DNA from: Mesocentrotus franciscanus
Lineage: Eukaryota > Echinodermata > Echinoidea > Camarodonta > Strongylocentrotidae
Assembly (NCBI GenBank): GCA_037976565.1
Contig: CP137686.1
Coordinates: 5,506,270-5,570,269 of the forward strand
DNA: 64,000 bases
Direction: 5' to 3'
Numbering within the stretch: position 1 is the stretch's first letter; every line of letters begins with the position of its first letter. A program made the position numbers and the translations under genes. Under the pieces are notes generated by a model. The model was given only the letters and a program-made list of their open reading frames with translations, had not been told where the DNA came from and ran no database searches. This document shows, one piece after another, positions 34,321 to 47,200 of this stretch.

Positions 34321-35470
34321 ATGCCTCCGTTACGGAGGCATTATGTTTTCGGGTTGTCCGTCAGTATGTCCCGTTCTCTTGATTGCGTTATCTCAAGAAC
34401 CGATTGATGGATTCCTGCCAAACTCAGGACATGTATGTATCTTGCTGATTGAATGAACTGACTAGATTTTGGGGTCATGAGGTCAAAGGTCTAAGGTCAT
34501 GGGGCTCATTATGAATGCAAAAATAGTTGTGATCGCATTATCATTAGAGCCGATGGACGGATTACCATCAATTTCAAAACATGTATGTATCTTGCAGAGC
34601 CGATGAACTGAGTAGATTTTGGTGTCATGAGGTCAAAGGTCAAAGGGGCTCATTATGTATGCAAAAAAAGCTTGTGAACGCATTCTCATTAGAACCGATG
34701 GATCGATTACTATCAAACTTAGGACATGTATCTTGCAGAGCCAATGAACTGGTTTGATTTTAGGGTCATGAGGTCAATTATCAAAGGGTCATACATGTAG
34801 ATGAAAAATAGCTTGTAATCACGATATTCTGAGAACCTTTTAATGGATTACAATCAAACTTGAATTTTAAAAATTGCTTCTGTTTTGGTTCCCAGTCGAA
34901 GATCCATCTAGTTTTAAATTACTTTCAGATGTAAGCTTTAAAGCACATTCTCAAGAAACATAAATTGAGACAAATCAATTTTTCAAATACTTAATTACAA
35001 AACTTGGTAAGGGTATGAATAATTTAGTTGTTAATAGCCTGTGTAATAACCTGACTAAGTTAAGTCCAGTGACTTTAGTTTAGTCCGGGTTAAAACTGAG
35101 ATGAATCCCATACAAATTACTTTAGTTCTGCAATGAAATGAATAAATGAAAATCATGTCATCATTTAATTAATTTCTCTTTCCTTTCATAAGTTTATTTA
35201 TTTATTTTGCTCCAGAACTACAGTAATAAAATGTAGTGGTTGGCACTAAAGCGCTCCGTAAATCAATGGATTAAGACTAACTCAATCCACTTTACACTAA
35301 TTCCTGCTGAGTTCAAAACAGCCAGACAGACAGAAATATCGAGAAGACCATAAGACAAATATGTTTTAAGTTTACGTAATCTGTATGTTGATGTTTTTTT
35401 AAACTAAAAAAAACAAAAAAAAATTGTCTCCGCGCAGTCGAAGATATGCCTCCGCCTGCAACATAATCAG
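34321..35470. mobile_element. Tandem-repeat transposable element with palindromic end (pearl/Helentron-like)
   Basis: It opens with the palindrome ATGCCTCCGTTACGGAGGCAT (34321-34342), then three to four direct repeats of about 144 bp marked by ACCGATGGAT..ATTACCATCAA, GGACATGTATGTATCTTGCAG and GGTCATGAGGTCAAAGG. A right end with ATGCCTCCGCCTGC lies at 35446-35460. The 11-mer CAGTCGAAGAT at 34893 and again at 35435 suggests a later 530-bp insertion with target duplication. Non-autonomous elements of this architecture are known from bivalves; the assignment is by resemblance. Confidence 0.6.
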
Positions 35471-35629
35471 GTTAAAGGTAGTAGCCCTCATTTGCAAACC
35501 CTCCCTAATTTGTAAATGTCTAATATTCTTATTGAAAATTCAAAATTCTCTGGAAATGTCATTGTGTAACACTTGGCCATATATGAGTTGAGCAGCATTT
35601 ATGCCATGGTCTGTATATTTTGTACATGG

Positions 35630-35635
35630 AATAAA
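35630..35635 (+). terminator. MED4: Candidate MED4 poly(A) signal
   Basis: AATAAA, followed by another AATAAA about 15 bp on and a T/G-poor, A-rich stretch. It would give a 2.1-kb 3' UTR that includes a SINE and the tandem-repeat element; an AATAAA at about 35222 is an alternative. Confidence 0.45.
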
Positions 35636-35738
35636 GAAAAATGTAAATAAAACAAAAAAATATACAAAGAATCTTATCTTCAAAGTCAAAATCTTTAATT
35701 TGTATCAAATATATTTACTTTAATTGCATCTTCCACAC

Positions 35739-35744
35739 TTTATT
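35739..35744 (-). terminator. Candidate poly(A) signal of the S28 peptidase gene
   Basis: TTTATT on the plus strand is AATAAA on the minus strand, about 2.5 kb past the stop codon. It faces the MED4 signal about 105 bp away. Confidence 0.4.
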
Positions 35745-36460
35745 ATTTCATCATAAAAAAATACATCCAGCAAGATTTCAAGATGACACATCTTTACATA
35801 AACCATAAAGATGACCTGTCATAATGTTTAGAACATGCTGGTCATCAATACACACAAACATATAATGTTGTAGCAAAATGAAAATGTTGACAGCAAAATG
35901 AAAATGAAATATGAAAAGATTGTCAAATTATGACTTAACACACATTCAATCACAATAATAAAGACAGTTATGATAAAGAGGCAACAAGGCGATGAGATGA
36001 TCATCACACTCGCTTCACAACTTTGGAATAATAGCTTTCTTGCTCTATTTCAACAACATAGAACATGAAAATAAACAATGTAACGGACAAACTATGCACA
36101 TAAATTCAAAACTCTTACCGGTATGTCGTATAAATATCCATCAGTGGTATGCATGTATAATGCTAAAATGTACCTTTAACAAAGATATTTGCTAGATATG
36201 TCAAAAGAGAACAAATATCACTGTACTGTATTAAAGGGAAGTCCACCTTGATAATTATCTAGACCTATAGAGTGGAAATGGTTAGTTTTCTTTCTTACTG
36301 CTTAAATTGATCTGAATCGCAGGTCAACATTGTGCACATAACAATATTTTAAGGCTTTGTGAAACATATAAAGGTCCAAAATTGAGCTAAAATGGTGATT
36401 ATGTACAGTTCATGTCTTCAAACAAAATCCTCAAGTGTATGTGGTCGTTGTACACATACA

Positions 36461-36745
36461 AGTATATAAAAGTACCCGTTATTACAACAATTAATGTACA
36501 CTAAACCATGCTTGGTACTATGATATGTGGTATTTTTACACCTACAGTATATAACAGTACCTACCCGGTATTACCAAAGAGATGTTGTGATATCTCTTTG
36601 GTATTACAACAATTGATGTACATTAAAGCATGACTGGTAGTATGGTACTACCGGTATGTTACATGGTATTTTTACACTAACAGTATATAAAAGTACCCAG
36701 TATTATAACAATCAATGTACATTAAAGCATGTTTGGTATTACAAA
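36461..36745 (-). repeat. Three imperfect tandem units in the peptidase 3' UTR
   Basis: Units begin around 36461, 36590 and 36680 and share AGTATATAAAAGTACCC, TATTACAACAAT.AATGTACA and TAAAGCATG.TTGGTA. Between the first two is the short palindrome ACCAAAGAGATGT..ATCTCTTTGGT. Confidence 0.65.
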
Positions 36746-38261
36746 CATAGAATATTATATCACAAAACATGAAAATGAAATATTAAGTACTTTGTGTACA
36801 ACTTGCATCATATTTACATGTACTGTACACACTAAATGTACACACAGAAATGTACGATGAACAGTAATCAAACCGCCTGATGAAGCCAGTAGAAACTGGT
36901 GAAACGTAATTCATTTGATGTACAATAAGGAAATAGGTGTGTAATTGTGCACTAACGAGACTTTACTGCTTGTGCAAAAACTTAACAAAAACCGATGCTT
37001 CTTACTACTGAAATCCTGTTAAAGCATAAAATATAATGCTCTTGTGTGATTGAAAATACTTAACCAAAAATGTATGCTTCAATGTTATATTTCAAGACAA
37101 GAAGATGCTTATTTCATGGATCACATTCATATTTGATTTCATTAGCAATCTTGGTATACTGTTAGATATAATAACACACTCCAACCTCTATTTCGAAATA
37201 ATTTAGTCCCTACAAACAAGTACCACAACCTCAGCCTCACACACACACAAATTTCAATAGGAATAATTCCAACCGTATCGAGTTTGATTATCAACCTTCA
37301 CATGCATTAATCCAATTTTAATCGGTAAACCCATTCTTATTGGTAATGTGAAATATTTGGTACTGTCACTGCTTTCCTATCCCCTCTCAGTGCACGATTG
37401 GAAGATGATATGGAAGAAATGGGACTAAGTCAACAATGACAACAGCAACAACAAAAAGGGAAACAAATTACAAGAGAATACTGTATGTGAAGAAGGGATA
37501 CACTGATCAATGAGCCAAGATGAATGAAAGGTCTGGGTATTTTTTCCTGTTACCATAAAGTCACACAGGAACAACAACTTCTGGAACCTTTTCAACATCC
37601 TCTTTAGATGAGGTAGTACACAGGAAAGAAGAGAAACATCACAGGAACCACTAGATGACACAGTGTTCGCTCTCTTTGCTTCGGTAGACAAAATATCTCC
37701 AAATGTAATGTCATGCAAATATTGGTACATAGACTATAGACAAAATGTTTCCCAGACAACAATGACGCTATCGGAGCTAGCTGACAGTTGTGGCAAGAAG
37801 ACTGGAAATCATTGATGAAGACTTTTCCTATCTTAAAAAGGAATAAGGAAGACAACACCCCCAAGAAAAAAAACCAACATGGAACTGACTACTGGGTAGG
37901 GCAAGGATCAACAGCGCCATTGTACCGAGCGGTAAGATCAGTGGTGTGGCTGCACAAGTGAGACAAGTAGCCCCATATCTAATATGCATACTATTTACAC
38001 TGCCATACTCATTGGCTCAACCTGATACTTATGGACATCATCAAGGTATACCGGATGCAGCTCAGTTCTCTTTATGTGTTTGTAAGTGAATATCATATTC
38101 GTGTCAGAAGGTCTACAAAAGCCTGAATTTCATTGGAACTAATAACCAAAAGAGAATGGCGTTGCATCATTTTTGTAGAAATGTCATCTAAAATCTAAAA
38201 TTTGTATCCTTATTTTCCTGGTTTCTTCCAAAGGATGAATAGAGTTGACTGTCATTGGATG

Positions 38262-41200
38262 CTATTGTGAGAGCCACTTCTGTATTGTGTCTTTGATTTG
38301 AGTCCTGGCCTGAGTGAGCTCAGGTGGATCATCTGGCGATGCAGGGTACATATTGGCACAGTGAGCCGTTCCTGTGATCAATGAAAGACAAGAAAAGGAA
38401 TGAGTAATACAGATAAAACATCAATTATCATCATCATTATCATCATCATCATCATAATCATCATCATTATAATCATCATCATCATAATCATCATCATCAT
38501 CATCATCATCCACATCATCATCACCATCCACATTCATCCTCATGTACAGGTGTTTTGGTCGAGTGGATACGTCACCGGACTGTGGATCACAAGGTCCGCG
38601 GTTCGAGTCCTGCCGCGGAACTAATGTCCTTTGGCAAGACATTAATCTACCTTTGCCACACTCGACCCAGGTGAGGTAACTGGGTACCTGGTAGGATTAT
38701 TCCTTGAAATGCACTGTGCGCTGATAATGGCTGCCGGAGCTAAAGCTAGCGTAATAATTATGTAATTTATGTAAAGCAAAATGATATGTCTCAGGACAGG
38801 AATTGTGCTATATAAGTGGTACGTATTATTATCATTATCATCATCATTACTATCGTCATCAGAGCTCAAATTAATTTTTTGTCCACGGGGCTCTTCCAAA
38901 AAAAAAAGAGCCCCCGTGAGCCTTCTCACGGGGGCTATTTTAGTACTGACGGGGGCTCTTTTTTTAATACAAATTTCCATTGAATTGTTACCCATGATAC
39001 TCTTTGCTATTTCATCATTATCAAGGGCAGATCTAACTTTTTGCTAAAGGGGTGGACCCAATGACACTGCGGAACATCGTCCATGAGCCGCATAGCGGCG
39101 AGGCAATTTTTTTTTTGTTGCTATTTTGAAACCCCGTAAGTGATGTTTTCCTGGCATCTACTAACACAATGGAGATCATAAAAAGCAGTGCATGATAATG
39201 TCTTTTTAAATCAAGTAACAGTTTTAAGGGGTTGACCCAATGACGATGCGGATACTGTGTGGGTCTGGACACATGATGGCGTTTTCCATGCACATCACAT
39301 TTTCACTTGGCAGCCCAAGGGGGTTTAAACATCATCATCACACCAACATCATCATCATCGTCATCATCATCATCATCACCACCACCATTTCCACTAATCC
39401 AGTAACTGATTTACAATTCCCAAATGAATTTCTATGCTACTTGGTGAATCGTAACCTACATGAAAAAACGTTACAAACCGTTTATGAAGATTGCGGAATA
39501 CATGTCGGTAGACTTGGTGATGCCCAAGGCATGCCACGGGTCTATGGATCCGTTGGGGAAAACAATGTTGAACGCTACGATGTCCCTTCCTCCGTAGTTT
39601 GTATTGGTGAAGTTTACGCCGGCTTGGTTGGTCGTCTTGTTGAACTGCTTGCCGTAGATATCCTCACACATCTGAATGGAGAGACTGAGGTCAGAAAAGA
39701 ACACAATAACAAAAATCAACAATAACAAAATTAACAAACAACTGTAATTTTGAAAGCATTTTGTTGAATTGACTGTGTAGGCATCACTGCACTGCAGAGT
39801 GTTTTCATCACATTGTTCAACACATTCATATCAAGGCTGAACACAACCTGCTGAAGCAAACATTGTCTCTAGAATGTGTACAGGCATTCATTCAAAAATA
39901 TTTTGGATGGTCAATGAAGACTACAATTTCTGCTTTTGTTCTTGTTGACTTTTTTTTGCCTAATTTTTATTATGTCATTATATATTGAATAATTACTGTG
40001 TATATCGTGTATATTGTTTTGTTATTTTTTATGGAAATGTGAAAATAAATCAATTCAATTCAAATTAAGCAATCTCTGTGATTCCTCTTTTTTTATTCTA
40101 CTATTTCTTCCTCTTTTTCTGCTACTTAAAATAAAGAACATGTAACCCTAATTTTCCTACATCTAGTTTCTTTCATGACCCACCGTCTGTAGGCTATTGT
40201 AACAAAAAAGGAATCAATCAGTGATTTTTTTTTTCTCTTTCTGCTAATTCCCTTAGTGTAAATTCTAGCAATATCAATTAAAAATCAATGTACTGTGACA
40301 ATCATTTCTTTACTTAGATGAGATACAATTGGAGCAATATTGGCTAATGTTCTGTTTGACTTTAAGTGTACCAACCACCAAAACATGTTCTGAACTTGAT
40401 GTAAGGGGTTCCCTGCTGCTAAACTGTACACAAATATAGAAGCCTCAAATATTACTTCCACAAAGAGATATTGCAGTTTAAATGGACTATTTAACGCACG
40501 CATACATACTCGCATAGAATAGGGCACGCTATATGCAGGGTTTTATGTGGGAGTGTCGTGGTTGAGTGGTTTAAGGCGCTTGACTGGAGATGCGAAGGTC
40601 GAGGGTTCGAATCCCGACACGGAACTAAATATCCTTTGGCAAGATATTAACCTGCACTTGCTACTCTCCACCCAGGTGTTAAATGGGTACCCGGTGGGAT
40701 GCGACCGTCATTGTTGGTCAAACAGTTTTAGAGCCTCAAGTAACGCCTGGCTGGAATGCTCCCCAGGGAGTGGAGATTGTGCACACAGTGTGTGCGGGCA
40801 AGCACTGAATCCAATGACCGGGGTAATAGTATATCTGTAAAGCGCTTAGAGACATTTGTATTAAGCGCTATATAAAAGCTGAATATTATATTATGTTATC
40901 CTTCATTTTTTTCATCATCCTTATCCGCTTACGTGTACAATGCCGGGATTTTTTTGGGGTGATTTTATACATTCAAGCTATACACACATTTTTTCAGGTG
41001 ATTGGTACACTTTACAATATGCCTTTGAATACAAGCTTCATGCAATGTTACCTTGATCCCAATCATGTTTGAAAAATATCAAATCACAAATAACACAGAT
41101 TCAATCAAATTTCCAATTTACCTGAGAGGAAAGTGTTGTCCAAACGGTTGTTGATCAGTATCTGTTGTTTGATAGAACCCAAACTCTGTACACGTCTGAT

Positions 41201-44200
41201 AAGTCCACTGCCTCCCTGTGAAAGAAAATATTAACACTTCAGTTGCTTTACTTGCCTCTCTGCACGGTCGCTCGTTTGCCACACATGCAATTTTGCACAA
41301 ACTAATAGGCATCGATTGTCGGAAAGATTGCTTCATGCAACACAATGGCTTTGCAAAATTTTAGTCATTTTATATGTTAATTGGAACAAATGGGAAAGTT
41401 GTCCACCACTACATCACAGAGACATTACCGACTCAGCCAATTTGAAGAGGCCATACGTATAGTGATTGCAACTTTCACAAATTCATAACTTTCTCATTTG
41501 TTGAACGATTTTATTCAAACTTTCACGAGTCTACTTCTCTGATTTTTCTGCTTTTCTCTAGAATAGTTTGCTATCAAGTTTGGATTTCCTTTTAAATATT
41601 TATGGAAAAGATATGATTCAATGAAGGGGACAAGTTAATCATTAAGCTTTGTTACAGGGCACAGTTTCTCCACAAACTTCATTTTTCTTAGAAATATTTC
41701 ACCCAGTTCGATATTATTCCCCCTTCCCATATAATTTCAGACATATGCTGATTCACTACTGCTGTTTATTGTTTTGAAAATGACTGACATTATCAAACAC
41801 AACTGAGGATTTCACAATCTTGGTCCTTACCTCCTGCCCCAGCCTCGCTCTGCCAAGAGGTCTCCCTCATCTCAGCAATCATCTTATCGTACGATGCATC
41901 AACGCATTCTCCATCGTTCAACAGTGCACTCACAGCTGCGTAACGTGAAAGCTCGGTACCTAATGAATCATTAGCCATGATGTCACACAGAGTGTCGATG
42001 GTAATGTTGTTACTTCCACCCTGCAACAAAAAAACCAAAAAAATAAACAAATAAACCATTATGAAACATAGTACAGTGGAACCTCATTATAAAGAGCTCT
42101 AGGCCCCATTGCATAAAATTTACCATTGATGGTAACTTTGCCATCGATGGCAACTACCATGGTAACTGGGCTCAACAGCCAATCAAAATCAAGGTTTTCA
42201 TGGTACTTACCATTGATGGCAAAGTTACCATCAATGGTAAGTTTTGTGCAACAGGGCCCTGGTATAACAAGGTGATTTTGCTGGTCCCAGCTCTATAAAC
42301 TCTTGTTTTTTACCCTGATATAACAAGATTCCTGATATAACAAGGTAATTTCCATGGTCGCAAGGAGTTCGTTATAACGAGGTTCCACTGTACTAATGCC
42401 GATATCGCTAACTCATTTCCAGAATCAAAAAGGCAACAAGTATTGAAACACAGATGTTTGATGGTGTAGGTACAGTACTTTAACAATGCATTACAATATT
42501 CTCCTCTCATGGACCACTTTGGGAACCATCTTGTGATACGACTAGCATCCGTTCTCCTGGAGAAAACCAAGACAAGATGCAAATACTGTGTGAGACAGAG
42601 TGTTTAAGGGGAAGGGGAATATCATCTCTTAAGAAAATTTTCAGTCATACATTCACCCTAAATATAATTATTGCACATATGTTTTTATACAAACCCTGTT
42701 TTAAACAAATCTATTCCATCATCAATAACTAAGAAAATGAAAGTTAATTAAATTTATGTACAGACCAAATAGGAGAGGAGCTTGCAAGACACATCACAGA
42801 GTTGCCAATTTGTGTTACACTGATAACAACTTCAAAACTTCATATCTTTCCTATTTCTAATCAGAATTTGCTCACACTTGCATTAATTTGTTCCTCACAT
42901 TTTTCTGCTTTTATAAAAACCAACTTAATATCAGGATGGACTTCCCCTTCAAAGTTCATTTTTTCAACTTTCGATATATATACACAAGACAAAACACAAT
43001 ACAACATGGGGTGTTTACTGACATATCAATAGTAACCTAAAGGACAAACACTATGGCCAAATCCGGACTAATTCACTGCTCTATCTTGTCATCTTTCTAA
43101 TCTAACAGAGCAGATAAAAGTAAGGAAAGTTGATATACCTCAAAAGCTTTGTTGTCCTTGTTATACTGTACAGTCTCCATGAAGTTTCCAGCCAGAGTTT
43201 CATAGAAGTTAGCTACATCATTTATACTTGAGCCCTTCAGAGGACTGCAGAGACTAGTAGATAAATAAATATAAAAAACAGAAATATGAATAAGAAATGT
43301 ACTTGTCTACAGTATCAAGAGAAAGATAAATGCCTTTCCCTTTGTCTCTACAAAGTAGTTGATCTCATTATTAAAAATGTCCACACATACATGTACATTA
43401 TATGAGCATGTTTCAGTAGCATTTAAACATGCTCATATTACAATTGGCAGCCTTCTCTAGATAAAATCCACCTGTCTATAATGGTCATGTATTCTTAATC
43501 AGAATATGTGTCTATCTGTCTATCTATCTACCTACATGTATCTATCCATCTATCTACTTTTCCAATTATATGATTTTAAAAAAATTCTGAGTGACAAAGT
43601 CTCATCAAATGTAAATCATATGAACTAAATGACTCAGCAAGCACCATGTAAACAGATCAAACCAAAGATAAACATACAGAAAGGTTAATACAATTCCCTA
43701 GCTATAGAATAAACAAAGTTGTAAAGAATCTATAAAGTTTTGTTTTTACTTGAAGATTTTGGCGAGAGTCTGCCATCCCGTCATGTGCATCATGAGACGC
43801 TCAATGTCATGCGTAGCAACCTGGATAGCATCATTGCACTTTGACCCCACTCGGCTGGTCGCTAGGGAGTCACGCACCACGGTCAAATACTCTAAAAAGA
43901 AAAGAGGAACAGGGAGACAATTATGTTAAAAGCACGCACCTTGGGTGGTATTATAAGAATGAGCAAAACGGCCAGACTGTGCACTGACCAAGAAGAGACA
44001 AATTTTGAGAATGTAGAAGAAAAAAATAATGGCACACAGGGATAGTAATATTACAATCAAATGAAACTATACAACATCTCTTATCAGACCTGCCATGCAA
44101 ACGTACTTCAGCGGGCTTGTCGAGGATTGCCATGGAGACTCTGGACGATTGCACCAAATGGACTCCTGAACAGAAGGGATGATTTTCCTCTACCTGATCA

Positions 44201-47200
44201 CTACTCTTCTCAGGAACTTACGAAGGACTTCAGCCTGTTCTATAAAAACATGATTGAGACCATATGCTGATGCCCTTGACTCTTTATGACCTGTGTCAGT
44301 TGATGAAGTGATGTCCATCATCCGGAAGTTATCAACAAAGTCATGTACTCTAAACCCCCTGCCAACTCCTCTACTGAAGCAGTGTCTACCAGTAGTGGTT
44401 CCTGCCATCCCCAGTATCATCAAAACCACCACAACAAAGTCACGTAACCTAAACCCCAAGCCAACTTGTCTACTGAAGCAGTATCTACCAGTAGTCGTTC
44501 CTGCCATCACCAGCATCATTGAAACCACCACAACAAATTCATGTAAACTAAACCCCAAACCGACTCGTCTACTGAAGCAGTTTCTACCTGTAGTCGTTCC
44601 TGCCATTACCAGCATCATCAATACCACCTTTGAATCTGGTACTGTCCTCTCTTCTCTTAAAGTCACCAATATCCAAACATTACTGAAACAAGTGAAACGC
44701 TCTCTGCGGTCTCGCCTGCATTACGCAATTCGATATGAAGAAAAATTGAGGTAGGGACATTATTGATAGGCAGGTTTGCCCATTAGCAGGCCCCCCAAAA
44801 TGAAATCCTCTGAATCTAATCAGCATTTTGAAGTGAATATTGACTAAGAATATGCAGACCTGAAATGACATTTGACCTTGACTTTGTCACCTAAAAGACT
44901 AATCACATGATTGGTGATACTTGATAACACTTATGTTCAAGTTTCATGGAATAGGAATGTATACTTTCAAAATTACGATAAAAATTCAAGATCTTAACGT
45001 GATGCCACAACATAGTCTAAGTTTGATGACCGGAAATGACCTTTGACCTTGACTTAGTGACCTGAAGTTCAACTCACATGATTGGGGATACTTGATATGC
45101 CTTTAGTCCAAGTTCCATTGAATAATAACTTATACTTTCAAAATTATATTAAAAATTCAAAAACTTAACATCAGGTTAAGTTTTTGATGATGATGCCACA
45201 ACATGGTCTAAGTTTGTTGACCTTAAATGACCTTTGACCTTGACTTTGTGACCTGAAATTCTCCTCACATGATTGGGGATACTTGATAACCCTTTAGTCC
45301 AAGTTTCATTGAATAAGAACTTAAACTTTCAAAATTATATTAAAATTCAAAAACTTAACCTTGGTTAAGTTTTTGATGTTGACGCCGCCGTCGCTGCCGC
45401 CACCGGAAAAGCGGCGCCTATGTCTCGCTTTTTGCTACGCAGGCGAGACAAAAACCAGGACTAGACAAGAATACTATGCAGAACTATTGCCCTATTTCTA
45501 ACCTCCCTTTCCTTTCTAAGGTAATGAAGAGTGCAGCTTTTTCGGGTCTCACAGATCATCTATTGGACAATGCAATCCTGGACAGTCATCAATCAGCATA
45601 CCGAGCAAATCACAGTGTTGAAACTGTCCCTGTTAGCCTGACAGTTCATAACCTCAAGCAGATAGACGATGGCAATCTAACAGCATTAATACTGCTTGAA
45701 GTATCTTCTGCTTTCGATAATGTACTCCACTCTTTGCTGATTGACCACGTTGACAGCACTCCTGGGGAAGGCAAGCACTCTCAAGTTCTGGCCCTGAACT
45801 GTGGAACACACTCCCGGAATGAGAGCTCCTTCTCCCAGTACAAATCTCAGTTAAAAATGTTTCTGTTCCCAACATTTCAGCTCGTTTAATTATAGTCTGT
45901 ACTACTCTTGTATTACTTATATTACTGTGATTAATTTACCTTGTATTGGCTATAAGCAGTATCTCCTACTGTTTCAATTCTGTATATCAAGCGGATGTGA
46001 CCTTACTTTTGCGTTGAAAATTATGTTTTTAATTCTATTGTTGCAAAATTATGTCGAGGAAACTTTACTCATCTGCGCATGCTCGAAGCCACATACATTC
46101 AGTTGACCGACCCTCTTCTATGCAGACAGAAAGAGTTTGTTCAGACTCTCGTATTATTTTAGCGATAATCCCGTAACAACCAGCTGGCAATAAGCCTAAT
46201 TTACCGTTACCTTAGACAGCCAATAAGAGCTTGTTATATTTCGTGCCTTGTTCCTTTTAGTTTCCGTTTATATTGTTTGATTTCGGCTTTCTGTTCATTC
46301 TTGCGTTTTACTCTGATGAGTGCAAGACGAAAAGCTTCAGTATGGCTCTTTTAAACGCGATTTTCCGATTTTTGTAGTACTAATCATCTTTTCAAAATTA
46401 TGTGTGTGATATGTTAAAATTATGTTTATTTGCTTTCTTTGCTTTAATTACTTAGATATTATACTTATAATTAGATAGATATATGCCCACAATAATACTC
46501 TTTTCTCACAATTAGGCCAGGAGTGTTGATTTTGACAGACATGGTGCATTACAAATGTTCACTATTATTATTATTAGTTTCTAAATCCTTGCCTGTCTAG
46601 TAAGTTTTCACTTTCCAAAGAATTTGTTTAGCTTGGTTTTAAAGATATAACCTTTCCAACAATTTCTGGAATAACTGTTAATGAGTTCTTTATCCCATAT
46701 GACCTTGATCTTTATTAATACCATCCTAACAGTCCACTCCTTAATTCTTTTAAATTATACATTAATTATTTTGTTTTTAATAATACTATCAATTCTTCAA
46801 GTCATGATGAGTCAAATTGGAGTTACAAATAACAACAGATAACTTCAATCCTTTTACATGTATATTCATTATGATTGAATTGATTCATCATGAAATAAAA
46901 AAACTCTCAAAAAACTAATAATTGTCCTAATCACCTGGGCAGCGTTTCATGAAACCGTCATGAGTACAAGTTCACCAACAGCCAATTGAAACACGTGTAT
47001 TAAATATAGCACATGTTTCAATGGGATGTCGGCGAACTTGTACTCATGAATGTTTTGTGAAACCATGCCCTGATGAATGAGCTTACCTGGGAAATCAAGT
47101 TGTGCCTGAACAGGTGCACTGGTAGCAATGGCTCCTACCACTAGATGAGGGTACTTGAGTCTGAACCAGGCCGACAAGGAACCTACAACAAATAGACAGA

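Noticed and set aside
38400..38642. Poly-Ile and poly-Asp proteins
   Set aside because: Translation of an (ATC)n microsatellite.
40551..40623. Functional tRNA gene
   Set aside because: A and B boxes are present, but it is followed by a SINE body and tail and the cloverleaf is imperfect; three related copies exist in the window.
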